Shown piece by piece: positions 8,275-16,424 of a DNA stretch of 25,870 nucleotides. Positions within the stretch are counted from its first letter, which is position 1; each line of letters begins with the position of its first letter. The notes beneath the pieces were generated by a model that made no database searches, had not been told where the DNA came from, and saw nothing but the letters and a program-made list of their open reading frames with translations. Source of the DNA: GCA-2731375 sp964507245 (lineage in GTDB: Bacteria > Pseudomonadota > Alphaproteobacteria > GCA-2731375). The translations under genes and the position numbers were made by a program. The stretch spans positions 1 to 25,870 of the forward strand of contig CAZDQC010000039.1 in NCBI GenBank assembly GCA_964507245.1, given 5' to 3'.

Positions 8275-9267
8275 TCAGACCAGTTTTTCTTTCATCAGGC
8301 CTTTCAAATCGGTTGCTGGGCGAGCGCCCATGTGGGAGATGACCTCCGCTGCGGTGATGCTCGCCATGCGACCGCACTCCGGCAAGCTGCGTCCGGTCGC
8401 ATATCCCATTAGGAATCCAGCTGCATATAGGTCGCCGGCGCCGGTGGTATCCACAACTATTTCTATCGGCTCGGCGTCAATGGTATGAACCTTTTCCTTG
8501 GTCGTGATTACAGCGCCTTTTTCCGCCCGCGTAATGGCGGCGATTTCGCAATGACTGCGCACGGACTGAATGGCAGCGTCGAATGTTTCCGCTTCATAAA
8601 GAGAAATGATCTCCTGCTCATTGGCGAACAGTATATCTACCTGATGTTGCACTAAATCCATGAACTCGTCCCGGTGCCGATCCACGCAGAAGCCATCCGA
8701 AAGGCTTAAGGCGACCTGCCGTCCTGCCGTCCGGGCGGCGCCCATAGCTTTTAAAAAGGCTTCCTTTGCGCGGGGTGGATCCCAAAGGTAGCCTTCCAGA
8801 TAAGTAATGGCGGAGGTGGCGACCAGAGCCTCATCCACGTCATCTGGGCCTAGTTCTACACAGGCGCCCAGGAAAGTATTCATGGTGCGCATTGCGTCTG
8901 GCGTAACAGCGATCAGGCAACGCGCCGTTGGCGCCCCGCCCGCGGCCGGCGCTGAGGGAAAATCTACACCAATGTTTTGGATGTCATGTGAGAATGTCCG
9001 GCCCAATTGGTCGTCCCGCACCTTCCCAATAAAACAGGCCCGACCGCCTAACGCGGCGACCCCGGCAACAGTATTAGCTGCAGATCCACCAGAGGCCTCC
9101 GTCCCTGAACCCATGGCTGTATAGAGTTCTTCCGCCTTCTGGGCATCAATCAGGGCCATAGACCCCTTAACCATGCCATGTTCTTTCAAAAATGCGTCTT
9201 CTGCGGGCGCAAGAACATCGACAATCGCATTGCCGATACCAAGCACGTCATAACTGATTTCTGCCAT
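8275..9267 (-). CDS. PfkB-family kinase, adenosine-kinase type
   Basis: Ribokinase/PfkB-fold sugar or nucleoside kinase, 330 residues. It starts YDVLGIGNAIVD, the usual opening for adenosine-kinase-like members. It carries the substrate-side ASGGSAANT (residues 58-66), FIGKVRDDQLG (79-89), the NEQE metal/phosphate motif (216-219) and the C-terminal signature DTTGAGDLYAAGF (273-285), with D279 as catalytic base. The reaction is ATP-dependent phosphorylation; adenosine or a sugar are the likeliest substrates and cannot be separated by eye. The ATG at 9267 has no strong ribosome site. A TATACT box about 55 bases upstream, with TTGCGC 16 bases before it, is a possible promoter. The amidase gene diverges from it, with 95 bases between the two starts. 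Confidence 0.88.
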   Translation of the reverse strand: MAEISYDVLGIGNAIVDVLAPAEDAFLKEHGMVKGSMALIDAQKAEELYTAMGSGTEASGGSAANTVAGVAALGGRACFIGKVRDDQLGRTFSHDIQNIGVDFPSAPAAGGAPTARCLIAVTPDAMRTMNTFLGACVELGPDDVDEALVATSAITYLEGYLWDPPRAKEAFLKAMGAARTAGRQVALSLSDGFCVDRHRDEFMDLVQHQVDILFANEQEIISLYEAETFDAAIQSVRSHCEIAAITRAEKGAVITTKEKVHTIDAEPIEIVVDTTGAGDLYAAGFLMGYATGRSLPECGRMASITAAEVISHMGARPATDLKGLMKEKLV

Positions 9268-9362
9268 TGTATGTTCACACTATTGCGATAATGGGACCGG
9301 GCAGTATAGAAGGCACTTTGCAGGGCGCAAGCCATCCCGGTGAATTGACCGGAGGAGATCTC

Positions 9363-10790
9363 ATGACTGAATTGTGGCGCAAATCCGCGTGCGAAATGGT
9401 AGGTCTATTGAAGGCCGGCGAAGTTCGACCAAGCGAAGCGATCGATATTGTTGCCGAGCGGATAGAAGAGACCGATGGTGCAGTCAATGCCATGGTCACG
9501 CGCTGTTTCGAACGGGCCTACAAACATGCTGCGCACCTAGAGGCAGAAGGGCACCCGAATAATCCGGGCGCAGGCTATCTTTATGGACTGCCGATCTCAG
9601 TCAAGGATTTGGCTCATGTTGAAGGAGTGCTGTGTACAGAAGGCTCCCCAATCTACAGGGACCGAATTTCTGCGGAATCCGACTTGATGGTCAAAACCCT
9701 GGAAGCCAACGGTGCCATTGTCATCGGCAAATCAAACACACCGGAATTCGGTGCTGGTGCCAATACATTCAATGAAGTCTTTGGCGCCACGCGTAACCCG
9801 TGGGATACTCGCATGAATGCGGGCGGATCGTCGGGTGGTGCAGCCGTTAATCTGGCGACGGGACAATGCTGGCTAGCGACGGGCAGTGATTTGGGAGGCT
9901 CTTTGCGCATTCCCGGTGCTTTTAACTCGGTGGTCGGGTTCCGTCCCAGCCCAGGGCGCTGTCCGCGCGGCCATTCAAAATTTCTGGGACGATTCAACGA
10001 CATGAGTGTTTCCGGACCAATGGCACGAAATATCGCAGATGTAGCCATGATGCTAGATTCCATGGTCGGTCAATATCCCGCTGATCCCATATCATTGCCC
10101 GTACCCAACGTGCCATTTTCTGCTGCCGCTCAAATGGCTAAGCCCCCTAAACGAATTGGTTGGAGTGCTTCTTTAGGCGTAGCTCCGGTGGAGCCAGAGG
10201 TCGCTACAATTTGTGCTGCCGCGGCCACAGCCTTTGCGGATCTTGGCACTCACGTGGATGAGGCTTGCCCAGATTTCACCCATGCTCACGAAATGTTTCT
10301 GACCATGCGCGGCGTGAGTTACGTAGCTGCCCAGGGCAGGCACATGGCGGAGAACAGCGACCTGCTAAAGCCGGAGATTATTTGGAACTATAACTATGGC
10401 CTCGGGCTATCGGCTGGAGACATCGCCCGGGCGCAGCTGACACGCGCCCGCATCCATATCAACATGTGTGAATTTTTCGAGACCTATGATCTCCTAGTTA
10501 CGCCTACGGTGATGACGCCGCCCTTCCCTGTTGAGGTTCGTTACATAGAGGAAGTTGCCGGGGTAAAATTTACTAACTATGTGGATTGGCTCATGCACAC
10601 CTTTTTAATTACGCCTACGGGCTGCCCGGCCGTGTCCGTTCCCTGTGGGTTTACGAATGGAGGTCTGCCAGTTGGCTTGCAATTGGTAGCACCGCCGCGT
10701 GCAGAGGCGGCGCTGTTGTCAGCCGCTGCCGCCTTTGAGTCCAACCAGTCTTTGCAGTGGAAAACACCGATTGATCCCCGCGTTAAATGA
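9363..10790 (+). CDS. Amidase-signature family hydrolase
   Basis: Amidase-signature (AS) enzyme of 475 residues that hydrolyses a carboxamide or aryl/acyl amide. The Ser-cisSer-Lys triad is intact: K81 in PISVKDL, S157 in GGSSGGAAV and S180 in GSDLGGSLRIPG. No gatB or gatC is nearby and the signature region diverges from GatA, so it is read as a free-standing amidase, not part of tRNA-dependent amidotransferase. ATG 9363 is preceded by GGAGGAG about 6 bases upstream, the best ribosome site in this part of the window. An in-frame TTG at 9267 is rejected because it overlaps the divergent kinase start. The natural amide is unknown. Confidence 0.93.
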   Translation: MTELWRKSACEMVGLLKAGEVRPSEAIDIVAERIEETDGAVNAMVTRCFERAYKHAAHLEAEGHPNNPGAGYLYGLPISVKDLAHVEGVLCTEGSPIYRDRISAESDLMVKTLEANGAIVIGKSNTPEFGAGANTFNEVFGATRNPWDTRMNAGGSSGGAAVNLATGQCWLATGSDLGGSLRIPGAFNSVVGFRPSPGRCPRGHSKFLGRFNDMSVSGPMARNIADVAMMLDSMVGQYPADPISLPVPNVPFSAAAQMAKPPKRIGWSASLGVAPVEPEVATICAAAATAFADLGTHVDEACPDFTHAHEMFLTMRGVSYVAAQGRHMAENSDLLKPEIIWNYNYGLGLSAGDIARAQLTRARIHINMCEFFETYDLLVTPTVMTPPFPVEVRYIEEVAGVKFTNYVDWLMHTFLITPTGCPAVSVPCGFTNGGLPVGLQLVAPPRAEAALLSAAAAFESNQSLQWKTPIDPRVK

Positions 10791-10864
10791 TAGCGCCTCT
10801 TCTATTTTAGTCGGCAATGCTTAAATTCCCAGGAAACGTAGATCACTAGCAAAAAGGGCCCCAA

Positions 10865-11536
10865 ATGTTGATTCGCTCCGCGATGCTCACCCTCGGCCAA
10901 ATCGCTGATCCTGTTTTCCGGGGCGTGGTGATCAAGAGTGTTATTTTGACTTTGTGTTTGTTTGCCGGGTTGACGCTAATAATTTACATGGCCCGCCCGG
11001 ACGTGACGTATTTCGAATGGGAATTGTTGAACAGTGCGTTAGAGGTTGGTGGGTTCCTATTATTTTTTGCTATTATGGTTCTGACATTTTCCATGATGGC
11101 AACTTTGATCGGCGGTGTCTTTCTGGACGAGGTGGCCGGTGCGGTGGAGAGACGCCACTACCAAATTGATCCACCTGGTCAATCAGCCGAATTTTCCAAA
11201 ACTTTTGCGATCTCCCTCCGTTTTGTTGGCGTGACGATCTTACTTAACATCCTGGCCTTGCCTTTTTATCTAATTGCGTTATTCATACCGCCACTATTTG
11301 TTTGTATTTTCTACGGTTTAAACGGTTATCTCTTATCTCGAGAGTATTTTGAGCTTGTAAGTCTAAGGCACCAGGATGCGAATGCAGCTCGACAATTGCG
11401 GAAAAACAACGGCATCAGAATTTTTGTCGCGGGTGTCGTAATAGCCTTTTTGATTACAGTGCCGATCGTTAATCTATTCGTACCTATATTGGCGACTGCG
11501 TTTATGTTGCATGTTTTCAAGGCTCTGCAAGGTTGA
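10865..11536 (+). CDS. EI24/CysZ-like integral membrane protein
   Basis: 223-residue inner-membrane protein of the EI24 domain family, related to E. coli CysZ, which is linked to sulfate uptake. Four hydrophobic stretches can be read: residues about 22-43, 60-88, 115-150 (probably a re-entrant or double helix) and 187-218. The family hallmark GYLLSREYFELVSLRH is present near residue 155. The protein starts at ATG 10865 with AAGGG about 7 bases upstream. No sulfate-assimilation genes are in view, so a sulfate role is family analogy only. The bactofilin gene follows 74 bases downstream on the same strand, and an operon is possible. Confidence 0.85.
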   Translation: MLIRSAMLTLGQIADPVFRGVVIKSVILTLCLFAGLTLIIYMARPDVTYFEWELLNSALEVGGFLLFFAIMVLTFSMMATLIGGVFLDEVAGAVERRHYQIDPPGQSAEFSKTFAISLRFVGVTILLNILALPFYLIALFIPPLFVCIFYGLNGYLLSREYFELVSLRHQDANAARQLRKNNGIRIFVAGVVIAFLITVPIVNLFVPILATAFMLHVFKALQG

Positions 11537-11610
11537 GCACTGGCTGAAATGGCCTCTTGATGCGCCGTACGGTTACTGAAGGCCAGATTTTTTAGAAACG
11601 GGAAACAAAT

Positions 11611-12093
11611 ATGGCTAACGAAGAGGGTACGGCAGGCGCATCAGCATTTCGGCCTGAGATCACTAGGCGCCTGCCTGATTTTCCGAGCGGTCCGTTACGG
11701 GACATTCAATCTGTCGCCGATAGTGAAAGCGGCAAAAAGTTGGTTGTCGGTCGGGACATTGTCCTGAACGGTCAGATCATGTCATGCGACCAACTAGTAG
11801 TCGAAGGACAGGTGGAGGCAAAATTGGAAAATTCCCAGTCCATCGAAATTTCGGATACGGGTTTTTTTAAGGGATCCGCAGTCTTAGAGGAAGCAACTAT
11901 CAGTGGTAAATTCGAAGGCGAACTCACGGTTCGAGGCGAGTTGACTGTCACGTCCACTGGCCGGATTGAAGGCGCAGTTCGCTACAGCAAACTTTGTATT
12001 GAATCAGGTGGTCAGATTGTTGGCACTGTCGAGGTGCTTGCTCCTAGCAATGTGACTTCGGTAACGTCAGTGGCGACGGGCGAGGACAATTGA
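11611..12093 (+). CDS. Bactofilin (polymer-forming cytoskeletal protein)
   Basis: 160-residue bactofilin. Bactofilins self-assemble into filaments at the inner face of the membrane and recruit cell-wall or stalk-morphology enzymes. After a disordered N-terminal tail (to about residue 42) the sequence runs through short beta-helix turns: KKLVVGRDIVLNGQIMSCDQ, LVVEGQVEAKLENS, GKFEGELTVRGELTV and GRIEGAVRYSKLCIE, ending GGQIVGTVEVL. These are the repeating hydrophobic-G pattern of the DUF583 domain. A short C-terminal tail follows. The TGA stop overlaps the TTG start of the next gene as TTGA, which suggests the lipoprotein is co-translated and may be its partner. Confidence 0.93.
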   Translation: MANEEGTAGASAFRPEITRRLPDFPSGPLRDIQSVADSESGKKLVVGRDIVLNGQIMSCDQLVVEGQVEAKLENSQSIEISDTGFFKGSAVLEEATISGKFEGELTVRGELTVTSTGRIEGAVRYSKLCIESGGQIVGTVEVLAPSNVTSVTSVATGEDN

Positions 12094-12695
12094 GCAAATT
12101 TGACCGCAGTGTGGCGGTTTGTTTGGCCACAACCTGTATTGTTTTGGCTTCGTGCGCGGGACAAAAAGCGACAGGTCCAAATCAACAAAAAATCTCCAGT
12201 TTGGGCTCTATTCGTCAGGACAAAAATACAGTTTCAAACCCACTGGAGCCAGCCGCGACTGTACACTCTAAAAGTAGACAGCCATCCCAGCCAAGTGATA
12301 CAGAGGGCCCTGTCAAACCTACTGTGGGAATAGCGCCACCCGCCATAAATTCCGGGCAGAAAACAGCGCCGCGGCCGGCGCCGGATGCCCGGCAATTAGT
12401 CGGTTTGAATGGCGACGGCCTAACCCATCTGCTTGGTAAACCCGCATTGCTGCGACAAGAAGCGGAGGTGGAGGTCTGGCAATACCGAACTGCCGATTGT
12501 GTGCTGCATCTTTTCCTTTATCGTGATGTGGCAAATAGCTCCCGTCGCGTGGTACATGTGGAGGCCGTCCATAGCGTACGTTCCGGTGCTTTATCGGGAA
12601 ATGCCGGTTCGGCGTTGTTGGTACAGAAAACATTGTTGCAGTCCTGTTTTGGCCGGTTGCTTCATCAAGCAACGGCCCTAAACAAGTCTAGTTGA
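12090..12695 (+). CDS. Small putative outer-membrane lipoprotein, unknown function
   Basis: 201 residues from TTG 12090, which overlaps the bactofilin stop and has GCGAGG close upstream; GTG 12111 would also preserve the signal region. It has a typical lipoprotein signal: K/R-containing start, hydrophobic core, and lipobox LASC with the lipidated Cys at residue 22. S23-Q24-type inner-membrane retention is not seen (AGQ follows), so the outer membrane is likely. Residues 25-100 are low-complexity, rich in S, P, K and Q, and probably span the periplasm. The C-terminal part (about 105-170) has GLTHLLGKPALLRQE, then VEVWQYRTADCVLHLFLYRD, a compact domain recalling SmpA/BamE-like folds. That comparison is an inference only. 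Confidence 0.75.
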   Translation: MSKFDRSVAVCLATTCIVLASCAGQKATGPNQQKISSLGSIRQDKNTVSNPLEPAATVHSKSRQPSQPSDTEGPVKPTVGIAPPAINSGQKTAPRPAPDARQLVGLNGDGLTHLLGKPALLRQEAEVEVWQYRTADCVLHLFLYRDVANSSRRVVHVEAVHSVRSGALSGNAGSALLVQKTLLQSCFGRLLHQATALNKSS

Positions 12696-12708
12696 ACGAG
12701 CCTTTGTT

Positions 12709-12915
12709 TCAATCGTCCAGGCTTCGGGCCTCGTCGATCAACATGATAGGAATACCTGCCCTGATCGGATAGGCCAAGCGTGCCTGTTGGCTGATCAATT
12801 CCTGTGCTTCCCGGTCGTATTCAAGAGGTCCTTTGGTCAGAGGGCAAACCAAAACTTCCAGTAATTTTGGGTCCACGCAGCCTATTTCGTTTTCACCAGG
12901 GCAGTGGTCGGTCAT
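12709..12915 (-). CDS. Trm112-like (YcaR family) small protein
   Basis: 68-residue protein matching the Trm112p/YcaR family: DPKLLEVLVCPLTKGPLEYD, an AQELIS turn, and the conserved AYPIRAGIPIMLIDEAR. Eukaryotic Trm112 activates methyltransferases; the bacterial role is largely unknown. The zinc cysteines are reduced to a single Cys in the CP motif, and the second Cys of CPxC is absent, as in many bacterial members. It is the last gene of the minus-strand group with the Lon-N protein 21 bases upstream, a gene order common in alphaproteobacteria. The 3' end converges on the lipoprotein gene with 13 bases between. Confidence 0.9.
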   Translation of the reverse strand: MTDHCPGENEIGCVDPKLLEVLVCPLTKGPLEYDREAQELISQQARLAYPIRAGIPIMLIDEARSLDD

Positions 12916-12936
12916 GATGGATTCCTAACTCGCCGA

Positions 12937-13620
12937 TCAATGTATTTTATGGCTATCATCATCCTGATTCTCCCTGCCTCCGCCGGCGCGATGTAACAAC
13001 GACATCTCCACCAATGCCGTCATTATGCGGCTGCGCTCGAATAGATCATGCGCCTCCAGCAAAGCCTGTTTCTCGGCTGGACTGAAGGGGCAGATCATGG
13101 CCAATGAAGTGATTAGCCGCCCTGTTTCCGCCTTGACTATTGAATCCCAGTCGGCGGGAATTTCTGCGAGTTCTAAATAAGCCCGCAGAGCCGTCAAGAG
13201 GCGGTTTCGGTCGATGCCGGCTATTTCGTCCTCGCCCCACCGGTCGGCGGCGTAACGATCCCAATCCGCTATCACCTGGCGATAACGCGTGGTCACCGAC
13301 AATTCCTCGACAATGGTGAAACGAGATAGACCAGTCAGAGTGATCTCTAAACGGTTTTCCTCGGTTTCCTGGAAACTAGTAATTCGACCTGCTCCGCCAA
13401 TATCGTAAATCGTAGGCCGCCGGTCACTAAGATTTCGTGGTGACGGCTGCACCATGCCGATAACTCGGTCGCCGGCCATGGCATCCCGGGTCATATCTAA
13501 ATACCGTGGTTCGAATATGTTCAGAGGCAATCTGGCATTGGGCAGTAACAGGACGCCGCCCAAAGGAAATATGGGGATACGGGCCGGCAGAGTCTCTTCT
13601 GCTGATTGATCCTCTAACAT
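12937..13620 (-). CDS. Lon N-terminal (substrate-binding) domain protein
   Basis: 227 residues carrying only the LON substrate-binding domain, with no AAA+ or protease part. The opening is ARIPIFPLGGVLLLPNARLPLNIFEPRYLDM, followed by a central GAGRITSFQETEENRLEITL strand-turn-strand block and a helical C-terminus with FSPAEKQALLEA. Stand-alone Lon-N proteins of this type are common in alphaproteobacteria and their function is poorly defined. The start ATG lies 18 bases after the CnoX stop, and Trm112 follows after 21 bases, so the three are almost certainly one transcript. Confidence 0.92.
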   Translation of the reverse strand: MLEDQSAEETLPARIPIFPLGGVLLLPNARLPLNIFEPRYLDMTRDAMAGDRVIGMVQPSPRNLSDRRPTIYDIGGAGRITSFQETEENRLEITLTGLSRFTIVEELSVTTRYRQVIADWDRYAADRWGEDEIAGIDRNRLLTALRAYLELAEIPADWDSIVKAETGRLITSLAMICPFSPAEKQALLEAHDLFERSRIMTALVEMSLLHRAGGGRENQDDDSHKIH

Positions 13621-13638
13621 GAAGGGAAATCGTGCCCT

Positions 13639-14550
13639 TTAGGAAAACAGGATCGAGCTAAGTTGTCTACGGGCGGAAACCGTCAATTCATCGGCATGAC
13701 CAAACGCCTCAAACAGGGTCAGGAGTTGTTTGCGGGCAGCGTCATCATTCCAGTTATGGTTACGGCGAATGGATTCAAGCAACTGGTCCACAGCATCCTC
13801 GCGGCGTCCGGCTGCCAAAAGGGCTTTGGACAGTTCTATGCGGGCCTCGTGATCATTGCCATCGGCGGCTATCCGGGCCTCAAATTCCAACATTTCCCCG
13901 GCATCCCCGGCACCTACCGACTGTTCCGCTAATTCCAAAGCGGCCCCGGCAGATAGTACTGCAGCATCGGTCGCTACTTTACCCTCTAAACCGTCCAACA
14001 TAGCACGCGCCTCTTCCAGGTCACCGCTCTTGATCAAACATTGACATAGGCCGGCAATGACGCGGCCGTTTTCAGGGTCAGCTCGCAGAATTTGTCCAAA
14101 AATTTCTGCTGCCGCGCTGAGATCGCCCGCTGACAAGGCCTCTTCGCCTTGCTCCACCGCCTTTTCTATAGGCGAGGGCCCCGCATCACCAGTGAGGCGC
14201 TGGATAAAGGCAGTTATCTGGCTTTCCGGTTGGTTGCCAACAAAGCCATCCACCGGCTGGCCGTTTTTGAAGGCAAAGACGGCAGGGATCGATTGCACCC
14301 GCAACTGCGCTGCCAGTTGCTGGTTTTCGTCTACGTTAATTTTGACTAACTTGACCTGTCCACCCGCTGACTTAACCGCTTTTTCAATGGTCGGGCCGAG
14401 CGTCTTGCATGGCCCGCACCATGGCGCCCAGAAATCGACGATGACGGGTACTGACTGGCTCGCCTCGATGACATCTTGGGCGAAGCTGGTGGTATCACCG
14501 TCTTTTACGGTGTCCGGCGGCGCCGACATATCGCCAATTATTGGTTCCAT
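13639..14550 (-). CDS. cnoX: Thioredoxin-TPR co-chaperone CnoX/YbbN
   Basis: Thioredoxin domain followed by a tetratricopeptide-like region, 303 residues; the CnoX/YbbN family is a chaperedoxin that protects proteins from oxidation and hands them to GroEL/DnaK. The thioredoxin part has FWAPWCGPCKTLGP with a complete active site (C45, C48) and the cis-proline in VQSIPAVF. The C-terminal half contains repeats such as ALSAGDLSAAAEIFGQILR and LIKSGDLEEARAMLDGL. I prefer ATG 14550 because GAGGAA lies 7 bases before it; ATG 14571, 21 bases further up, has no good ribosome site and would add 7 residues. The gene heads the CnoX - Lon-N - Trm112 group, with a ProXp gene 116 bases upstream. Confidence 0.93.
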   Translation of the reverse strand: MEPIIGDMSAPPDTVKDGDTTSFAQDVIEASQSVPVIVDFWAPWCGPCKTLGPTIEKAVKSAGGQVKLVKINVDENQQLAAQLRVQSIPAVFAFKNGQPVDGFVGNQPESQITAFIQRLTGDAGPSPIEKAVEQGEEALSAGDLSAAAEIFGQILRADPENGRVIAGLCQCLIKSGDLEEARAMLDGLEGKVATDAAVLSAGAALELAEQSVGAGDAGEMLEFEARIAADGNDHEARIELSKALLAAGRREDAVDQLLESIRRNHNWNDDAARKQLLTLFEAFGHADELTVSARRQLSSILFS

Positions 14551-14666
14551 CGCAACATTCCTCGGGGACATTTCATCTTGCTGGCGTCTTTCAGGCGTTC
14601 CTGAATTGCTGACGCATACAATGACAGCTAGAGCTCTGCGTCAAGCGCTTCAGCTGAAAATTGTCC

Positions 14667-15155
14667 CTATAGTGTTGGCGTCTGGGGCACGTGGCCGCAA
14701 GCGGCTACAAAGCGGAGGAGATCCTGGGATGATATGGAGGTGGTCATGGTGTTGACGAGTGGGTGAAAATTAACTTGTTTGTGTTCTAACATGGCCCTGT
14801 CGAGAACCACTCTAACCTTGCATTCAGGATCATTTATCAGTGCGAATGCCGTGACTGAGCCAGGCTTTACTCCTAGAGATTCCTCCAGACGAAAGGCCGA
14901 TCCAAAACTAAGGCGGGCTGAACCAATAAGTATGGCCAAACTTTTTAGATCGATATCCTTATCCTCCAGTGTGCAAACCAGCCAATTCTGTTTCTTTTTG
15001 TCGCGCAGGAACAGGTTCTTGTTATGAGCACCGGGAATTTTGCCACGAATATTTTGGCTCTGCTCCACCGTAAATAATGCTTCATGATGGGTGGTTTTAT
15101 GGTTGATACCCAATTCATCCAGACGCTGAAATAACTCTTCCGGGCTAGTAGGCAT
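14667..15155 (-). CDS. prdX: Prolyl-tRNA editing deacylase (ProXp-ala/PrdX type)
   Basis: 162-residue YbaK/ProX-family trans-editing enzyme that hydrolyses mischarged Ala-tRNA(Pro). Recognisable blocks are HHEALFTVEQ (residues 23-32), the core GKIPGAHNKNLFLRDKKK (38-55) with the conserved lysine K46, KPGSVTAFALIND, and the C-terminal FHPLVNTMTTSIS. The sequence lacks any aminoacyl-tRNA synthetase domain. It starts ATG 15155 about 100 bases from the divergent tRNA-Gly gene. Whether it shares a transcript with CnoX, 116 bases downstream, is open. Confidence 0.92.
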   Translation of the reverse strand: MPTSPEELFQRLDELGINHKTTHHEALFTVEQSQNIRGKIPGAHNKNLFLRDKKKQNWLVCTLEDKDIDLKSLAILIGSARLSFGSAFRLEESLGVKPGSVTAFALINDPECKVRVVLDRAMLEHKQVNFHPLVNTMTTSISSQDLLRFVAACGHVPQTPTL

Positions 15156-15196
15156 GGGCCTTATTCCTCAAATATTTTGTTTGCCATCATAGCCAC

Positions 15197-15224
15197 TTGC
15201 AAGATTGGAGAAATGCCGTATATA
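15197..15224 (+). promoter_or_regulatory. Candidate promoter of tRNA-Gly
   Basis: TTGCAA (15197-15202) and TATATA (15219-15224) are separated by 16 bases, and the -10 box ends 35 bases before the tRNA 5' end. The match to the sigma-70 consensus is moderate (4 of 6 in each box), but no better candidate is present in the 104-base gap. Confidence 0.4.
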
Positions 15225-15259
15225 TCCGCCAGCTCTGAATTCAAAGGTTTTATCCCGGT

Positions 15260-15334
15260 GCGGGCGTAGCTCAGGGGTAGAGCGCAACCTTGCCAAGGTT
15301 GAAGTCGTGAGTTCGAATCTCATCGCCCGCTCCA
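15260..15334 (+). tRNA. tRNA-Gly (anticodon GCC), CCA encoded
   Basis: Complete cloverleaf. The acceptor GCGGGCG (15260-15266) pairs with CGCCCGC (15324-15330), followed by T and an encoded CCA at 15332-15334. The anticodon stem CAACC/GGTTG encloses TTGCCAA, giving GCC for GGC/GGT. The T-arm contains GTTCGAATC. The adjacent integrase remnant implies that the 3' half served as an attachment site. Confidence 0.97.
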
Positions 15335-15436
15335 TATTTTATCCTTATTTTCAGTGGTTTAGTTAGGGCCAGCGTCTTTAAATAGTCCTTCTGAATCGAG
15401 TTGTTATACTGTTGTTACAGTTAATGGCAATTTCTC

Positions 15437-15800
15437 ATGGCATCTATCCGAAAGCGTAGCGACAATTGGCAGACGCAGGTGCGCTTGGCTGGCTCAGGTC
15501 CAATTACGAAATCATTTTCTTTTAAAAGGGATGGAGTTCATGGGGCCAAGGTACAAGAGAGTAAGTTCCGATCGGGCGAGTATGCCCAACCGGACGAGAG
15601 GAGTATCAACAGCACAGTCGGTGAATGCTGGTTAGGTATTCCAAAGAAGATGTATGCGAGAAGCGGAGTGCTGATTACAAACGGATTATGATTGGTGCTT
15701 TGTTGCGTACCGAACTAGCAATAAATCGATTATCCCAAATAACTACCAGGCCGTTTGTGCGCTACCGTGATCTACGTCTTCAATTAGTTGGCACGTTCTT
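15437..15800 (+). pseudogene. Tyrosine-type integrase remnant, frameshifted and C-terminally deleted
   Basis: The frame from ATG 15437 begins MASIRKRSDNWQTQVRLAG, then a KSFSFKRDG stretch and ESKFRSGEYAQPDE. This is the arm-binding N-terminus of phage-type integrases (usual pattern M-A-x-I-x-K-R-x-x-x-W-x-x-Q-V-R). Around 15620-15640 the reading shifts frame; from 15625 it continues RYSKEDVCEKRSADYKRIMI, then ALLRTEL and RPFVRYRDLRLQLV, which match the SAM-like core-binding domain. Similarity stops near 15790-15800. The catalytic domain with the R-H-R-Y residues is entirely gone, so about two thirds of a normal 330-400 residue protein is missing. It starts 103 bases after the tRNA-Gly 3' end in the same direction, as expected for an integrase next to its tRNA attachment site. 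The exact right end of the remnant is uncertain. Confidence 0.75.
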
Positions 15801-15869
15801 CGTTGAAATCGCGGACTGTCGGGGTCAGAATAAGCAAAATTCACGATACCTAATGATGAGGTCCATACG

Positions 15870-16424
15870 ATGGCAATGTTCTGGCTCGATCACGTCAATA
15901 TTCGCACGACAAAACTTGATGAGATGTCTGCGTTCTATGAGAACATTCTAGGCTTGCCACGCGGCAAACGACCGAGCTTTGGAATTGGTGGCGCTTGGCA
16001 CTATTGCGGCAAGCAGGCCGTTGTCCATCTCGTAGAAGCTGCAAAGAAATTCAAGACCGAGGAAGCACAGATCGAGCATTTTGCCTTCCGTTCGAGCGGT
16101 AGTATAAAGTCTTTCCAGAAGAAGATGCGCGACACCGACACACCTTACAATGTAGGGCCGCTGACCGAGATCAACCTGATACAGGTGAATGTCTTTGATC
16201 CGGATGGCAACAAGATTGAGGTCCAGTTCGCTGCGAGCGAAGCTGACATGGAGACCTTTGGCGGTTCAGCGGCTGCGCGTCGCCGGATGCGCAAAGGAGA
16301 GTCGTTCAACATGACCAAACCCATGCCGCTTTCCAAGTCCAAGTCGAAGGTTTCCAAGACGAACAAGAAACTTGGTGTTCCGAACCCGATCAATCCGCCG
16401 AAAAAACGCTTTGTTCCTTCCTAA
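15870..16424 (+). CDS. VOC-superfamily (glyoxalase/dioxygenase-fold) protein
   Basis: 184-residue single-unit vicinal-oxygen-chelate protein. The metal ligands expected for this fold can be placed at H8 (WLDHVNIRT), H70 (QIEHFAFR) and E117 (DPDGNKIEVQF), all present, so a metal-dependent activity (isomerase, lyase, dioxygenase or FosA-like transferase) is possible. Residues about 123-184 form an extra tail rich in K, R, S and P, not part of the fold and of unknown use. ATG 15870 has TGAGG about 8 bases upstream. It sits just behind the integrase remnant and could be cargo of the lost element, but the sequence does not prove it. Confidence 0.8.
   Translation: MAMFWLDHVNIRTTKLDEMSAFYENILGLPRGKRPSFGIGGAWHYCGKQAVVHLVEAAKKFKTEEAQIEHFAFRSSGSIKSFQKKMRDTDTPYNVGPLTEINLIQVNVFDPDGNKIEVQFAASEADMETFGGSAAARRRMRKGESFNMTKPMPLSKSKSKVSKTNKKLGVPNPINPPKKRFVPS

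Noticed and set aside
9267..9362. Upstream TTG start for the amidase.
   Set aside because: It overlaps the divergent kinase start codon and promoter, while ATG 9363 has a near-perfect ribosome site.
12709..12915. Trm112-like protein lacking zinc cysteines as a novelty.
   Set aside because: Loss of most cysteines is common among bacterial members, so it is ordinary.
13663..14755. Long plus-strand open frames (up to 232 codons) opposite the CnoX gene.
   Set aside because: Composition-driven antisense frames; the minus strand carries the thioredoxin WCGPC and TPR repeats.
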